Shown here piece after piece: positions 40,600-48,789 of a DNA stretch of 64,000 nt (within the stretch, counting starts at the first letter, position 1; each line of letters begins with the position of its first letter). Location of the stretch: contig NZ_CP109131.1 in NCBI RefSeq assembly GCF_035917995.1, positions 3,968,001-4,032,000 of the forward strand. The letters are read 5' to 3'. The DNA is from Streptosporangium sp. NBC_01755 (GTDB lineage Bacteria > Actinomycetota > Actinomycetes > Streptosporangiales > Streptosporangiaceae). The translations under genes and the position numbers were made by a program. Below the pieces are notes generated by a model. That model was not told the DNA's origin and ran no database searches. It saw only the letters and a list, made by a program, of their open reading frames with translations.

Positions 40600-41065
40600 A
40601 GGAGACTCCCTTCGTGGCTTTGACGCGGAGTTCTTGTGCCAACCGGGTCGGTGGCCGCCGGCCCGGTGTTTTTTGCGCCCGATCGGACGCTTCTGGTGCG
40701 TGCGACTCTGGGCCGTCGCCGGCCGGTTTTCTCCACTGCCCCTGCTGGCCTCCCCGGTTCAACTCCGCCAGGTCGAAGACGGCGCCGTTGCCGATCGGGT
40801 GCGCGCCCGTTCCGCTCCGTGCGCGGCTCACAGAGGCCCTCGGAGACATCCCGCCGGATGATCACCGGCGGCTTCCCCGATCTTCCGAGAACCTTCCTGT
40901 CCTGATAGTCGCTCAGCGGAGATTTACCTGCAAGGCTTGCCGTAAGGAAAAAAGCAATAAACTTCTACACGTGCACTGCAACCGTTCGTGTAATTTGCAC
41001 TACCATTCGTCTGGTTCCTGTTGAGGCCATGACACCTGCCCACCCGTCATGGTGAGGAGGTCGTG
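40600..41065. other. Gene-poor region between divergent genes
   Basis: I find no gene I can support in these 466 bases. A leftward stretch near 40690-40850 has codon-like third-position GC (reading IGNGAVFDLAELNRGGQQGQW) and could be a relic of another transfer-type gene. From about 40930 the sequence is unusually AT-rich for this genome (AAGGAAAAAAGCAATAAAC), as expected of a promoter for the XRE gene. AGGAGG at 41055 serves its start. Confidence 0.45.
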
Positions 41066-41926
41066 ATGTCGGAGCGTGGTAGTCCAGAGCTCCGTCAGCG
41101 TCGGCTGGGTCTGGAGCTGCGTCGGCTCCGCGAAAGCCTGAACATGACCGGTGAGGAGGTGGCCGGCCGTCTGGGGTGGTCGACCGCCAAGGTGAGCCGA
41201 ATCGAGAACGCCAAGACGCTGGCCAAGGAGAGCGACGTCGAGGCCCTCGCCGGGCTTTATGGAGTCGAGGAAGCCCTCCGGGGGGTTCTGGTCGCGCTGC
41301 GGCGCGACGCCGCCCGGAAAGGGTGGTGGGAGAGATATCGAAGTTCCACTCCGGATGACTACATCACGCTCATCGGGATGGAGGCGGAGGCCACGGTGGC
41401 GCGAAACTGGGAACCCCAGATCGTGCCCGGCCTTCTCCAGACGGAGGGATATGTCCGGTCGGTCGTCCAGGCGGGCCAGCATGCCGGCCAGGTTCCACCG
41501 ATCTGGCTTCAGGACCGGGTCGAGATACGGATGGCGCGGCAGCGCACACTGCTGTACGGGCCCGATCCGCTGATCCACATGAGCGTCTTCCATGAATCCG
41601 TGCTGCGGAACCAGTACGGCGACGCCCGTGTCATGCGGGACCAGCTCGCGCACCTGATCGAGGTCTCGAAGCTGGCGCACGTGGAGATGAGGATTCTTCC
41701 CCAGGCCGTTCCACCGCCGGTGTCCACCGGCGCGTTCATGCACCTGGCGTTTTCCGACTTCCAGGACGTCGTCTACGAGGAGTCGCTCCCCGGAGGACGA
41801 ATCGTCGAGGATGCGGAAATGGTCTACCTGTACGAGCGTGCCTTCGGCCTTCTGATGGAACGGGCTCTCGACGAGATGGCGTCACAGGAGCTGATCAAGG
41901 AAACAATCGAATACTGGAACAACTAG
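41066..41926 (+). CDS. Scr1-type XRE family regulator (DUF5753)
   Basis: A 286-aa protein. The N-terminal HTH_XRE domain (LGLELRRLRESLNMTGEEVAGRLGWSTAKVSRIENAKT) is followed by the DUF5753 region (IGMEAEATVARNWEPQIVPGLLQTEGYVRSVV; VFHESVLRNQYGD; LPQAVPPPVSTGAFMHLAF). AGGAGG with a 5-base spacer sets ATG 41066. In Streptomyces and relatives these regulators are paired with a small DUF397 protein, as here, in many copies per genome. The pair has been likened to antitoxin/toxin or developmental switches (WhiJ-like). The exact target is unknown. Confidence 0.92.
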   Translation: MSERGSPELRQRRLGLELRRLRESLNMTGEEVAGRLGWSTAKVSRIENAKTLAKESDVEALAGLYGVEEALRGVLVALRRDAARKGWWERYRSSTPDDYITLIGMEAEATVARNWEPQIVPGLLQTEGYVRSVVQAGQHAGQVPPIWLQDRVEIRMARQRTLLYGPDPLIHMSVFHESVLRNQYGDARVMRDQLAHLIEVSKLAHVEMRILPQAVPPPVSTGAFMHLAFSDFQDVVYEESLPGGRIVEDAEMVYLYERAFGLLMERALDEMASQELIKETIEYWNN

Positions 41927-41969
41927 CGACAGATTTACCGCTGCCGCTATTCCGTCATTGGTGGGAAGA

Positions 41970-42206
41970 ATGATGAACGCGCAAAATCACAACGATGTGA
42001 TATGGAAGAAGAGTGTGCGAAGCGGCCTCAACGGCAACTGTGTCGAGGTGGCTCACCTGCCCGGACGAGGGTTCGCGGTCAGGGACAGCAAGGACCGGAC
42101 GGGGCCGGTGCTGATCTTCGGTGGGGCCGGGTGGGCCGCGTTCATCGCCGCGGTGAAGGGCGGAGACTTTGATTTCCATCCGCCGCGGAAGGCCGTTCCC
42201 TGGTAG
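41970..42206 (+). CDS. DUF397 domain protein
   Basis: 78 aa. The signature is DVIWKKSVRSGLNGNCVEVAHLPGRGFAVRDSKDRTGPVLIFGGAGWAAFIAAVKGGDFDF: W-x-K-S-S-x-N-x-x-N-C-V-E-V, then V-R-D-S-K, then W-x-x-F. GGGAAGA precedes the two ATGs (41970 and 41973). It follows the XRE gene by 43 bases, the standard Scr1-DUF397 arrangement. Its 3' end abuts a truncated fur-like relic on the opposite strand. Confidence 0.9.
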   Translation: MMNAQNHNDVIWKKSVRSGLNGNCVEVAHLPGRGFAVRDSKDRTGPVLIFGGAGWAAFIAAVKGGDFDFHPPRKAVPW

Positions 42207-42214
42207 CGCGTGCA

Positions 42215-42416
42215 GGGAGTCGTAGCCGGCCTGCGGGGAGACCCGACCGACCTGACCGCGCACGCCGTGATAGACGGTGTCCACATCGAGGTGGTCACCC
42301 TCCCGTACGGTCTGCATGATCACCGGCCGGGACGCGGTCATCCGAAGGCCCGCCTGCCGGAGCCGGTCCTCGCCCTCCACGGACGACACGGTGCGATCTA
42401 AAGCTGACCTATTCAA
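42215..42416 (-). pseudogene. Truncated Fur-family regulator (N-terminal part only)
   Basis: The leftward frame reads EDRLRQAGLRMTASRPVIMQTVREGD, then LDVDTVYHGVRGQVGRVSPQAGYDSLHAL. This is the winged-helix start of a FurA/CatR-type regulator, with the recognition-helix pattern VSPQAGYDSLHAL. The homology ends about where the DUF397 gene ends on the other strand. The metal-binding and dimerisation half is missing, and the frame then simply runs antisense through DUF397. It looks like a fur gene cut by insertion of the Scr1-DUF397 segment. Confidence 0.6.
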
Positions 42417-42505
42417 ATAAGCGACTTACTCTAATTTATGGTAATCGAATCTCGTAGGGCGAGTTGTGCCAAACAGTGCGGGTGAGATGGCATCCTCGGA
42501 TACCG

Positions 42506-43621
42506 ATGGACACGTACAGCACCGCCCGACGCCTTGCCCTGGCCGCCACGGTCACCGCCTCAGCCGTGCTCCTCGCGGCCTGCTCCACGGCCGAGTCGGT
42601 CACCCCCGGAGCGCTCGCCGACGCCGAGGAGAAGCCGACCCCCCAGACGGAACCCACGCCGGAGCCCGAGCCGGAGCGCAGGCCGTACACCATCTCCTTC
42701 GGTGGCGACGTGCACTTCGAAGGCGTGTTGCGAACCCGTCTGAACGCCAATCCGAAGACCGCGCTCGGCCCGATCTCCAAGGTGCTCAGCCGCGCTGACC
42801 TGGCGATGGTCAACCTGGAAACCGCGATCACCACCGGTGGTACCCCCGCACCGGGAAAGCAGTACACCTTCCGCGCCCCGGCGGCCGCGCTGACCGCGCT
42901 GAAGGCGTCCGGGGTGGACGTGGCCTCCCTGGCGAACAACCACGGCATGGACTACATGCAGAGCGGGTTGAGCGACTCCCTTGCCGCCATCAAACGCTCC
43001 AAATTCCCCGTCGTGGGCGTGGGCAGGAACGAGGCCGAGGCCTACAGGCCGTGGCGGACCACTGTGAACGGCAACCGCGTCGCCATCATCGGCGCCACCC
43101 AGGTGCTGGACGCGGAGTTCGTCGGGGCGTGGACCGCCTCCGGCGACAAGGCGGGCCTCGCCTCGGCCAAGAACGAGGCACGGTTGATCCAGGAGGTGCG
43201 CAGGGCCCGCAGGAACTCCGACACCGTGATCGTCCACCTGCACTGGGGCACCGAACTGCAGAAGTGTCCCAACGAGGCGCAGCGCGGCCTGGCCCCCAAG
43301 CTGGTCGCGGCCGGGGCGGACGTCATCGTGGGCGGCCACGCGCACATCCTGCTCGGCGGCGGCTACCTGAAGAACAGCTACGTCAACTACGGCCTGGGCA
43401 ACTTCGTCTTCTACAACTGGGGCCCGGAGACCGGCAGGACCGGCGTGCTCACCCTGACGATCAACGGTCGCAAGGTGCTCAAGGACCAGTGGACTCCGGC
43501 CAGCATCCAGGGCGGGGTGCCGGTCCCGATCACCGGGCTCGGGCGGCAACCGGCCATCGCGAGCTGGAAGGCGCTGCGCGACTGCACCGGGCTGACCGCC
43601 AGACCCGGCCAGTCCGGCTAG
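42506..43621 (+). CDS. CapA family lipoprotein (metallophosphoesterase-like)
   Basis: A 371-aa protein with a lipoprotein signal (LALAATVTASAVLLAAC), an acidic/proline linker and a CapA domain: YTISFGGDVHFEG, ADLAMVNLETAITTGG, VDVASLANNHGMDY, VIVHLHWGTELQKCPNEAQ and ADVIVGGHAHILLGGGYL, and a GLGNFVFYNW motif. These are the Asp/His/Asn metal ligands of the calcineurin-like fold. In bacilli CapA is needed for poly-gamma-glutamate; in actinomycetes the role of CapA lipoproteins is unclear. ATG 42506 is preferred to the longer frame. Confidence 0.88.
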   Translation: MDTYSTARRLALAATVTASAVLLAACSTAESVTPGALADAEEKPTPQTEPTPEPEPERRPYTISFGGDVHFEGVLRTRLNANPKTALGPISKVLSRADLAMVNLETAITTGGTPAPGKQYTFRAPAAALTALKASGVDVASLANNHGMDYMQSGLSDSLAAIKRSKFPVVGVGRNEAEAYRPWRTTVNGNRVAIIGATQVLDAEFVGAWTASGDKAGLASAKNEARLIQEVRRARRNSDTVIVHLHWGTELQKCPNEAQRGLAPKLVAAGADVIVGGHAHILLGGGYLKNSYVNYGLGNFVFYNWGPETGRTGVLTLTINGRKVLKDQWTPASIQGGVPVPITGLGRQPAIASWKALRDCTGLTARPGQSG

Positions 43622-43784
43622 CCCCGTTTTCCGCACGTGCCACCGAGGCCACGACCACCCGGCCGCCGACATGATCGCGGTCCTTGGCGCGGTGGGCAAG
43701 CCGGGAGTGCGCCTCGTCGGGTACGGCCAGGGTTCAATCCAGGGCTGGAAGCTGATCGGCAGGCCGGGAGTCCAGGAGCGGATC

Positions 43785-43821
43785 CTCTCCTCCTCCTCCT
43801 TCTCCTCCTCCTCCACCTCCG
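43785..43821. repeat. TCC trinucleotide run
   Basis: About twelve near-perfect TCC/TTC units lie in the spacer 43622-43918. That spacer otherwise has no gene I can support; a short rightward frame from 43671 (MIAVLGAVGKPGVRLVGYG) may be a relic of a nucleotide-binding protein. Confidence 0.7.
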
Positions 43822-43918
43822 TCGGCGGCTCGCCGGGGGCGGAGAAATCTCGCGATTGACGGACAGGGGTTGACGAATAAGCACCGACCCGACGGTGTCA
43901 GGCGGGCAAGATGGGGGG

Positions 43919-44566
43919 GTGTCCATCGTGCCTGCCGAGGAGCCCGGCGAAGCTTCACTGCGGCGTCAGCCCACCCAGCGACGGAGCGCACGGCGCGTGG
44001 AGCGAATGCTCGACGCGTGTGCCGACCTGCTGGACGAGATCGGCTACGACGCGCTTTCCACCACACGGATCGCCGAGCGCGCGGGGGTCGCGATCGGCTC
44101 GGTCTACCAGTTCTTTCCCGACAAGCGGGCCATCGCCCAGGCGGTGACCCGGCGCCACATCGAGGGGTTCGTCTCCCGGATCGGGAGACGCTTCCTGTCG
44201 GAGGACTACGCGGGCTGGTGGGAGGCGGTCGACGCGATCATCGACGAGTACGTGGAGATGCACAGGACCGTGCCGGGTTTCCGGTCCCTGCACTTCGGTG
44301 ACGTGGTCGACCTCAACCTGCTCGACGCCGGTTCTGAGAACCACACGGTGATCGCCGGACGGCTGCGCGGCCTCCTCCTGCAGGAGTACGGCCTGGCCGA
44401 CAGTGAGGAGTTCGACCTGGCCATCCTGGTCGCGGTGGAGGCCGGAGACGCGGTGCTCAAGCTGGCGTTCCGCCGCGATCCGAACGGTGCCCCGGAGATC
44501 GTGGCCGAGGCCAAGCGTCTGATCCGTGGCTATCTGAACCGTCAGTTCGCCCGGGTCTCGGTCTGA
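43919..44566 (+). CDS. TetR family transcriptional regulator
   Basis: 215 aa from GTG 43919, which follows a GGGGGG tract; GTG 43895 would add 8 residues. The HTH is RVERMLDACADLLDEIGYDALSTTRIAERAGVAIGSVYQFFPDKRAIAQAV, a clear TetR N-terminus. The ligand domain is helical (WEAVDAIIDEYVEMHRTVPGF; FDLAILVAVEAGDAVLKLAF). Two TTGACG hexamers lie in the upstream spacer. Its 3' end overlaps the converging membrane protein gene by 25 bases. The target is unknown. Confidence 0.88.
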   Translation: MSIVPAEEPGEASLRRQPTQRRSARRVERMLDACADLLDEIGYDALSTTRIAERAGVAIGSVYQFFPDKRAIAQAVTRRHIEGFVSRIGRRFLSEDYAGWWEAVDAIIDEYVEMHRTVPGFRSLHFGDVVDLNLLDAGSENHTVIAGRLRGLLLQEYGLADSEEFDLAILVAVEAGDAVLKLAFRRDPNGAPEIVAEAKRLIRGYLNRQFARVSV

Positions 44567-44994
44567 GAGAGCTGGGGGAGGAGACCCTCTTCGAGGGACT
44601 CGCCGGTGCCCTCACGCGGGCCGCCGCCGATCGAGTCCGGCGCGGTGGACACGGACCCCGAGCCGGTGAGCCGCTCCCGGTACTGCGGGACCCCGCCCCG
44701 GCGTTCGAGCGGCGGTGTCCCCAACTCGACCCGGGAGCTCCGGACGGGCTCTGCGGGCTCGCGGCCGGAGGGGGCGACCGGCTGGAGACGCCGGGCCCGA
44801 TGGACCCGCTCCATCCTCTTGATCCGGGCGGCGAGCTTCTCGTGACGGATCCTGTTCTCCAGGGTGAGCAGCTCCTGGTGGGCCTGCCCGATCGCCTCCA
44901 TCTTGACCGACAGGTATCCGGCGGACCCCGGAACGATCACGGAGAAGACCAGGAGAAGCATCAGAGTGAAGGCCGTCTGCCTGGACATGCCCAT
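44542..44994 (-). CDS. Single-pass membrane protein of unknown function
   Basis: 150 aa. GGGGAGGA precedes the ATG at 44994. One transmembrane segment lies near the start (AFTLMLLLVFSVIVPGSAGYL), followed by a short coiled-coil-like stretch (QAHQELLTLENRIRHEKLAARIKRMERVHRARRL) and a disordered Pro/Arg/Gly-rich tail. The topology resembles small FtsL/DivIC-like or envelope proteins, but no family motif is evident. Confidence 0.6.
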   Translation of the reverse strand: MGMSRQTAFTLMLLLVFSVIVPGSAGYLSVKMEAIGQAHQELLTLENRIRHEKLAARIKRMERVHRARRLQPVAPSGREPAEPVRSSRVELGTPPLERRGGVPQYRERLTGSGSVSTAPDSIGGGPREGTGESLEEGLLPQLSQTETRAN

Positions 44995-45157
44995 CGCAGC
45001 TCCTCCCCATGATGTGCTCCTGTAGCAGGAGTCGTCGCTCATATGCCCGTTTTACTGGAGAAAAACGCGCACCGTAGCCGTTTGTTTACTCAAGGTCGCA
45101 TGGCCAATACCTGCCGTTGGCCGTACGTGGTCGAGCGTCGCTCGGTACTCTCGCGAT

Positions 45158-45697
45158 GTGGCGCATGTGACACGTGAGCAACTTGATCGATTGCTTGAGC
45201 AGACACTTCTGGCCGACGATCACGAAGCCCTGGCCCGGCGACTCGAAGCCCTGGTCGAGGCGTACACGTCCGGCGACATGTCGCGGGCGGCGATCCTCAT
45301 GCTCGCCGCCGAGGAGTGGCGGCAGGCCGGACAGCCCGCTCGGGCCCTCGACTGCTTCCAGCGGGCGGTGGACGACGGCGGCGAGGTGAGCGTCGATCCC
45401 CGGGCCGGGATCGCCGACACCCTTTTCGAGCTCGAACAGCCGGAGGAGGCGAGAGAGGTGATCGCGGCGATTCACGCGGTCGGCGGGGTCAGCGCGGCCA
45501 CCGCTCTCACGGTCGCCGAGACGCTCGTCGCCTATGGAGACCTCGGGGAGGCCCACCGTTGGGCCACCGAGGGGGCGCATCGGGCGGTGGAAGGCGGTGG
45601 CGAGCACATCGCCCTGCTCAGAACCCGCTACCGGATCCGCGTCGACCTCGGGCTCCCCGAAGACGAACTCGACGCCCTCCTCGACGCCTCGTACTGA
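45158..45697 (+). CDS. Tetratricopeptide-like helical repeat protein
   Basis: 179 aa, entirely helical, with TPR-like pairs (AILMLAAEEWRQAGQPARALDCFQRAVDDGG; AGIADTLFELEQPEEAREVIAAIHAVGG; TVAETLVAYGDLGEAHRWATEGAHRAV). Such small cytosolic proteins are widespread in actinomycetes and probably serve as scaffolds. The GTG start begins in the first helix. The gene is followed by a terminator hairpin that is also the insertion point of the group II intron. Confidence 0.75.
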   Translation: MAHVTREQLDRLLEQTLLADDHEALARRLEALVEAYTSGDMSRAAILMLAAEEWRQAGQPARALDCFQRAVDDGGEVSVDPRAGIADTLFELEQPEEAREVIAAIHAVGGVSAATALTVAETLVAYGDLGEAHRWATEGAHRAVEGGGEHIALLRTRYRIRVDLGLPEDELDALLDASY

Positions 45698-45741
45698 CGC
45701 GGCCGTCGCTCCCGCGGCCTGTCACAAGGCCGGAAAAGGGC

Positions 45742-45759
45742 CGTGCCCCTTGGGGCACG
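45742..45759 (+). terminator. Terminator hairpin after TPR gene
   Basis: CGTGCCCC (45742-45749) and GGGGCACG (45752-45759) form a perfect stem with extended G/C pairing around it. It lies 45 bases after the TPR stop. The group II intron begins 11 bases after it. Confidence 0.75.
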
Positions 45760-45770
45760 ACCCTCCCTGC

Positions 45771-47686
45771 GTGTGCGCCCAGCATGGGCGATCGCTTGGG
45801 GGTGTAAGTCCCCTGGAGGAAGAGGTGGTGCTAACTCCGAGCCGGAGGCAAGGGCGTCGTCGTGAGGCGGGGTCTGGAGGAAGCCCGAGGCGAAACCCTG
45901 CACCGAGGGATACGAACCGCGTAGAAGGCGGGTCGATCTGGGTGAGCCTGCACGCGAAGGCGAAGCCCGTCACCATCGACAGGATCGGCACGTAAACGCG
46001 GCGGGCGTAGGGGGAAAGTGGTCGTTCTTACCTGGGGAGATCTGCTCGGGTGTCGGTTGTGCTGTTGGTGTCGCCGCGCCGACGGGTCTGGTCGTGAGGC
46101 CGGGGTCTGACCGGGCAGAAGTCAGCAGAGGCCGTAGTACCGGTGAGGGGAACGGACAATCAGCCGGGAAGGGCCGAACGTCGAGTGTCACGGTGGAAGG
46201 TGAGGTGCTCGTGCCGGTCGCGGTGATCGCAGCCACCCCGCGAACGCGGGCCCGTGGTGGGAGGAGACGGTGAGTCCGTCAGTGCCCATGGCGGAGCGTA
46301 GTGGCCGGTCGGTGCCCTTGTCGGAGGCGGTGATCCCTGGCCTGGAGGTGTCGGTGTGGGAGGAGTTCCTCTCGCCGGGCAACCTGGGCAGGGCGTTGAG
46401 GCGTGTGGAGGTCAACCGGGGCGCGCCGGGTGTGGACGGGATGGGCACGGAGCAGTTGCGGCCGTGGATCCGTGAGCACTGGGCGGGCGTGCGGGAGGCT
46501 TTGGACGCGGGTGGCTACCGGCCGTTGCCGGTCCGCCGGGTGGTGATCCCCAAGCCCGGAGGATCAGGGGAGCGGTTGCTGGGAGTGCCCTCTGCGCTGG
46601 ACAGGTTGATCCAGCAGGCGATCGCGCAGGTCCTGACGCCGATCTTCGACCCGCATTTCAGCGGGGCCAGTTTCGGGTTCCGTCCCGGCAAGTCCGCTCA
46701 TCAGGCGGTGCGGGTCGCGCGGCGGGCGGTCGAGGATGGCCATCGGTGGGTCGTGGATGTCGATTTGGACCGGTTCTTCGATCGGGTCGATTTCGACATC
46801 CTGATGGCGCGGGTGGCGCGCAAGGTGTCTGACCGCAGGATGTTGAGGCTCATCCGGGCGTATCTGGAGGCCGGGGTGATGATCGACGGGATCGTTTCGG
46901 CGAGCAGGGAGGGGACCCCGCAGGGTTCCCCGCTGTCGCCGATCTTGTCGAACATCATGCTGGATGATCTGGACCGGGAGTTGTGGCGGCGCGGTCATCG
47001 GTTCGTGCGCTACGCCGACGACCTTCGGGTCTTCGTGCGCAGCAGGCGAGCTGCCACGAGGGTGCTCGACTCGGTGACAACCGTGGTCGAGCAGCGGTTA
47101 AAACTCAAGGTGAACCGGGAGAAGTCCTCGGTCCGGCACGCGCGTGAGGCGACGTTGCTGGGGTTCGGGTTCTACTTCTCCCGATCAGGCGTCGGCATCC
47201 GGGTCGATCCCAAGGCGATGAGCCGGTTCAAGGATCGCATCCGGGAGTTGACCAGTCGCAGGTGGAGCGTGTCGATGATCTGCAGAATCGACAGGCTCAA
47301 TGCCTACATCACCGGGTGGATGGCCTACTTCCAGCTCGCCGGGCTGTCACGGCGGCTGCGTGAGTTGGATAAGTGGCTGCACCGCCGGATGCGGCAGATC
47401 CGCTGGAAGGAATGGAAGCGCTGGGCGGCCAGGCGTCGGAACCTTCGCCATCTTGGCATCCCTGACCGCACCGCGCGGGAATGGGCGGCCAGCAGCAAGG
47501 GGTACTGGCGCATCGCCGGGTCAGTGGTCCTTCAACGGGCTCTGCCCAACGCTCACTGGGATGACCTTGGTCTGCTGGGCCTTCAGAACACCTGGCGCAG
47601 GCTCAGAACCACGGCTTGACGAACCGCCGGATGCGGGCCCGCATGTCCGGTGGTGTGAGAGGGGGACGGGCGACCCGTCCCCCTAC
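45771..47686 (+). mobile_element. Group II intron with maturase ORF
   Basis: The 5' end GTGTGCGCCC matches the intron consensus GUGYG. It is followed by a structured non-coding domain I-III region (45771-46269: AGCATGGGCG, GGTGTAAGTCCCC, GTGGTGCTAACTCCGAGCC) with no gene. The RT/maturase ORF follows in domain IV. After its stop, domain V is recognisable (ACCGCCGGATGCGGGC paired with GCATGTCCGGTGG, 47625-47656), then a domain VI hairpin GGGGGACGGG/CCCGTCCCCC. The proposed 3' end is TAC at 47686. Insertion directly after a terminator hairpin is the habit of class C (IIC) introns, and the maturase lacks an endonuclease domain. The exact ends are inferred. Confidence 0.85.
46270..47619 (+). CDS. 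ltrA: Group II intron reverse transcriptase/maturase
   Basis: A 449-aa protein. RT domains 0-7 are present: NRGAPGVDGMGTEQL (RT1), GERLLGVPSALDRLIQQAI, SFGFRPGKSAHQAV, VDVDLDRFFDRVD (first catalytic Asp), REGTPQGSPLSPILSNIMLDDLD, RYADDLRVF (YADD catalytic pair) and ATLLGFGFYFS. Domain X follows (RWSVSMICRIDRLNAYITGWMAYFQLAG). There is no HNH endonuclease after it; the protein ends at NTWRRLRTTA. It splices its host intron and drives retromobility. All catalytic residues are intact, so the element may be active. Confidence 0.95.
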   Translation: MSPSVPMAERSGRSVPLSEAVIPGLEVSVWEEFLSPGNLGRALRRVEVNRGAPGVDGMGTEQLRPWIREHWAGVREALDAGGYRPLPVRRVVIPKPGGSGERLLGVPSALDRLIQQAIAQVLTPIFDPHFSGASFGFRPGKSAHQAVRVARRAVEDGHRWVVDVDLDRFFDRVDFDILMARVARKVSDRRMLRLIRAYLEAGVMIDGIVSASREGTPQGSPLSPILSNIMLDDLDRELWRRGHRFVRYADDLRVFVRSRRAATRVLDSVTTVVEQRLKLKVNREKSSVRHAREATLLGFGFYFSRSGVGIRVDPKAMSRFKDRIRELTSRRWSVSMICRIDRLNAYITGWMAYFQLAGLSRRLRELDKWLHRRMRQIRWKEWKRWAARRRNLRHLGIPDRTAREWAASSKGYWRIAGSVVLQRALPNAHWDDLGLLGLQNTWRRLRTTA

Positions 47687-47711
47687 TCGATCGTGGTTCG
47701 AACTCCGGTGG

Positions 47712-48671
47712 CTACCCCACATTGAGGTCCGGGATCGTCCTCTCCAGTGCCGGGAGAACGGAGACCTCCGCACTGCCCTCCGTCAGGTGGGCGCCACCCG
47801 CGGAGGTGTCCGGCACAGCGGGGGCTTCCGGGCCCGCGGCGGCCGGTGACTCCGCCACCGGCGATCCGGCGGAGGGGGGTTCGGCCGACGACGGTTCGGC
47901 CGACGGCAGGTCCTCGGTGACGGCGTCCGCCTGCGCCGGTTGGGGCAGCGGCGCGGTGTCGTCGTCCGGTGCGACCGCCGCTCCGGCGGGTCGCTCGGGC
48001 GCCGGGGGCACCGGGGCCCGTAGCCAGCTGATGCCATCGCCGGGAGCGCCCGGCGCGCCCGGCAGGCCGGGCAGATCCGGCCCTTCGGCCATGATGCCCA
48101 CCCAGGAGTTCGTCCACTCGTGGCTGGGAGGGCTCGACAGCCCGAAGGGCAGCGCGTGGAAGCCCGTGCCCGCGGCGACGCCCCCGGCATCGGCGAAGCT
48201 GACCAGCGCGGAGGCCTGGGAGAGATCGGGCAGCTCGGTGACGTGTGCGAGCCGGTCCGCGGTCACCGGCATCTCACCCGTGTTCGCGGTCACCGATGCT
48301 CCGGCGCCGTCCGTGCTCGCCGGTGTCTCGCCCGTGTTCGCGGTCACCGATGCTCCGGCGCCGTCCGTGCTCGCCGGTGTCTCGCCCGTGTTCGCGGTCA
48401 CCGATGCTCCGGCGCCGTCCGTGGTCGCCGGCGTTCCGGCGTTGTCGGTGGTCGTCGTCCCTTCGGCCGCCGCGGTGCCCCCGGCGTCGCCGACCTCCTC
48501 GCAGGCGGCCGCCATGGCCCCGGGCGCCTGCGGCGCCCCCGCCGCCTCGCGCTCCTGGCAGGGCGCGACCTCCGCCGAGGCCGGAGAGACCAGTGTCCAG
48601 CCGGTGCCGGCGGTGAGCAGCGCCACCGCGAGGATTCCCCGGATGTTCCGTGATGCGTTCGACATGCACAT
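47712..48671 (-). CDS. Secreted Pro/Ala/Ser-rich protein with internal 18-aa repeats
   Basis: 319 aa. A signal peptide (NIRGILAVALLTAGTGWTLV, then SPASA) is followed by a Cys-containing segment, three copies of an 18-residue repeat (GASVTANTGETPASTDGA), a short conserved-looking core (LAHVTELPDLSQASALVSFADAGGVAAGTGFHALPFG) and a long disordered Pro/Glu/Ala tail. The core resembles repeats in small secreted proteins of Streptosporangiaceae, but I cannot name it. The ATG (48671; 48665 is an alternative) is directly preceded by a GGGGG Shine-Dalgarno buried in a 17-bp stem. Confidence 0.7.
   Translation of the reverse strand: MCMSNASRNIRGILAVALLTAGTGWTLVSPASAEVAPCQEREAAGAPQAPGAMAAACEEVGDAGGTAAAEGTTTTDNAGTPATTDGAGASVTANTGETPASTDGAGASVTANTGETPASTDGAGASVTANTGEMPVTADRLAHVTELPDLSQASALVSFADAGGVAAGTGFHALPFGLSSPPSHEWTNSWVGIMAEGPDLPGLPGAPGAPGDGISWLRAPVPPAPERPAGAAVAPDDDTAPLPQPAQADAVTEDLPSAEPSSAEPPSAGSPVAESPAAAGPEAPAVPDTSAGGAHLTEGSAEVSVLPALERTIPDLNVG
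48280..48441. repeat. 54-bp in-frame tandem repeat, three copies
   Basis: Units at 48280-48333, 48334-48387 and 48388-48441 are near-identical and encode the 18-aa repeats of the secreted protein. The length, a multiple of 3, keeps the frame. The near-identity points to recent duplication. Confidence 0.9.
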
Positions 48672-48719
48672 CCCCCTGTTGCGTTCGGTAATCCAACGAA
48701 TGCCGAACGTAACAGGGGG
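48672..48719 (-). promoter_or_regulatory. Large hairpin covering the ribosome site of the secreted protein
   Basis: The arms 48672-48688 (CCCCCTGTTGCGTTCGG) and 48703-48719 (CCGAACGTAACAGGGGG) pair over 17 bp with one mismatch and a 14-base loop. In the leftward transcript the stem ends in AGGGGG immediately before the ATG, so the Shine-Dalgarno is sequestered. It could act as a translational switch, or double as terminator for the dnaK-clpB operon that ends 66 bases upstream. Confidence 0.7.
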
Positions 48720-48760
48720 GTCTTGCCCAGGGGCGCGCTTAACCCAATGGTGGCCGAGCC

Positions 48761-48789
48761 ATTACCGGACCTCATCCGGCATTGGTCAA
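48761..48789 (-). promoter_or_regulatory. Promoter for the repetitive secreted protein
   Basis: On the minus strand TTGACC (48789-48784) and GGTAAT (48766-48761) are separated by 17 bases. The -35 overlaps the clpB stop codon. The predicted start near 48754 would give a leader of about 80 bases containing the hairpin. Confidence 0.5.

Noticed and set aside
40614-41024. 136-codon plus-strand frame before the XRE gene
   Set aside because: Odd composition with many Cys and Ser and an AT-rich 3' end that looks like promoter sequence; no RBS.
43671-43859. 62-codon ORF starting MIAVLGAVGKPG
   Set aside because: Only the first 38 codons look coding and resemble an NmrA-type start; the rest is a TCC repeat. 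Not enough for a feature call.
47691-47720. GTGGTTCGAACTCC resembling a tRNA T-arm after the intron
   Set aside because: The flanks do not form a T-stem or acceptor stem, and no 5' tRNA half is present.
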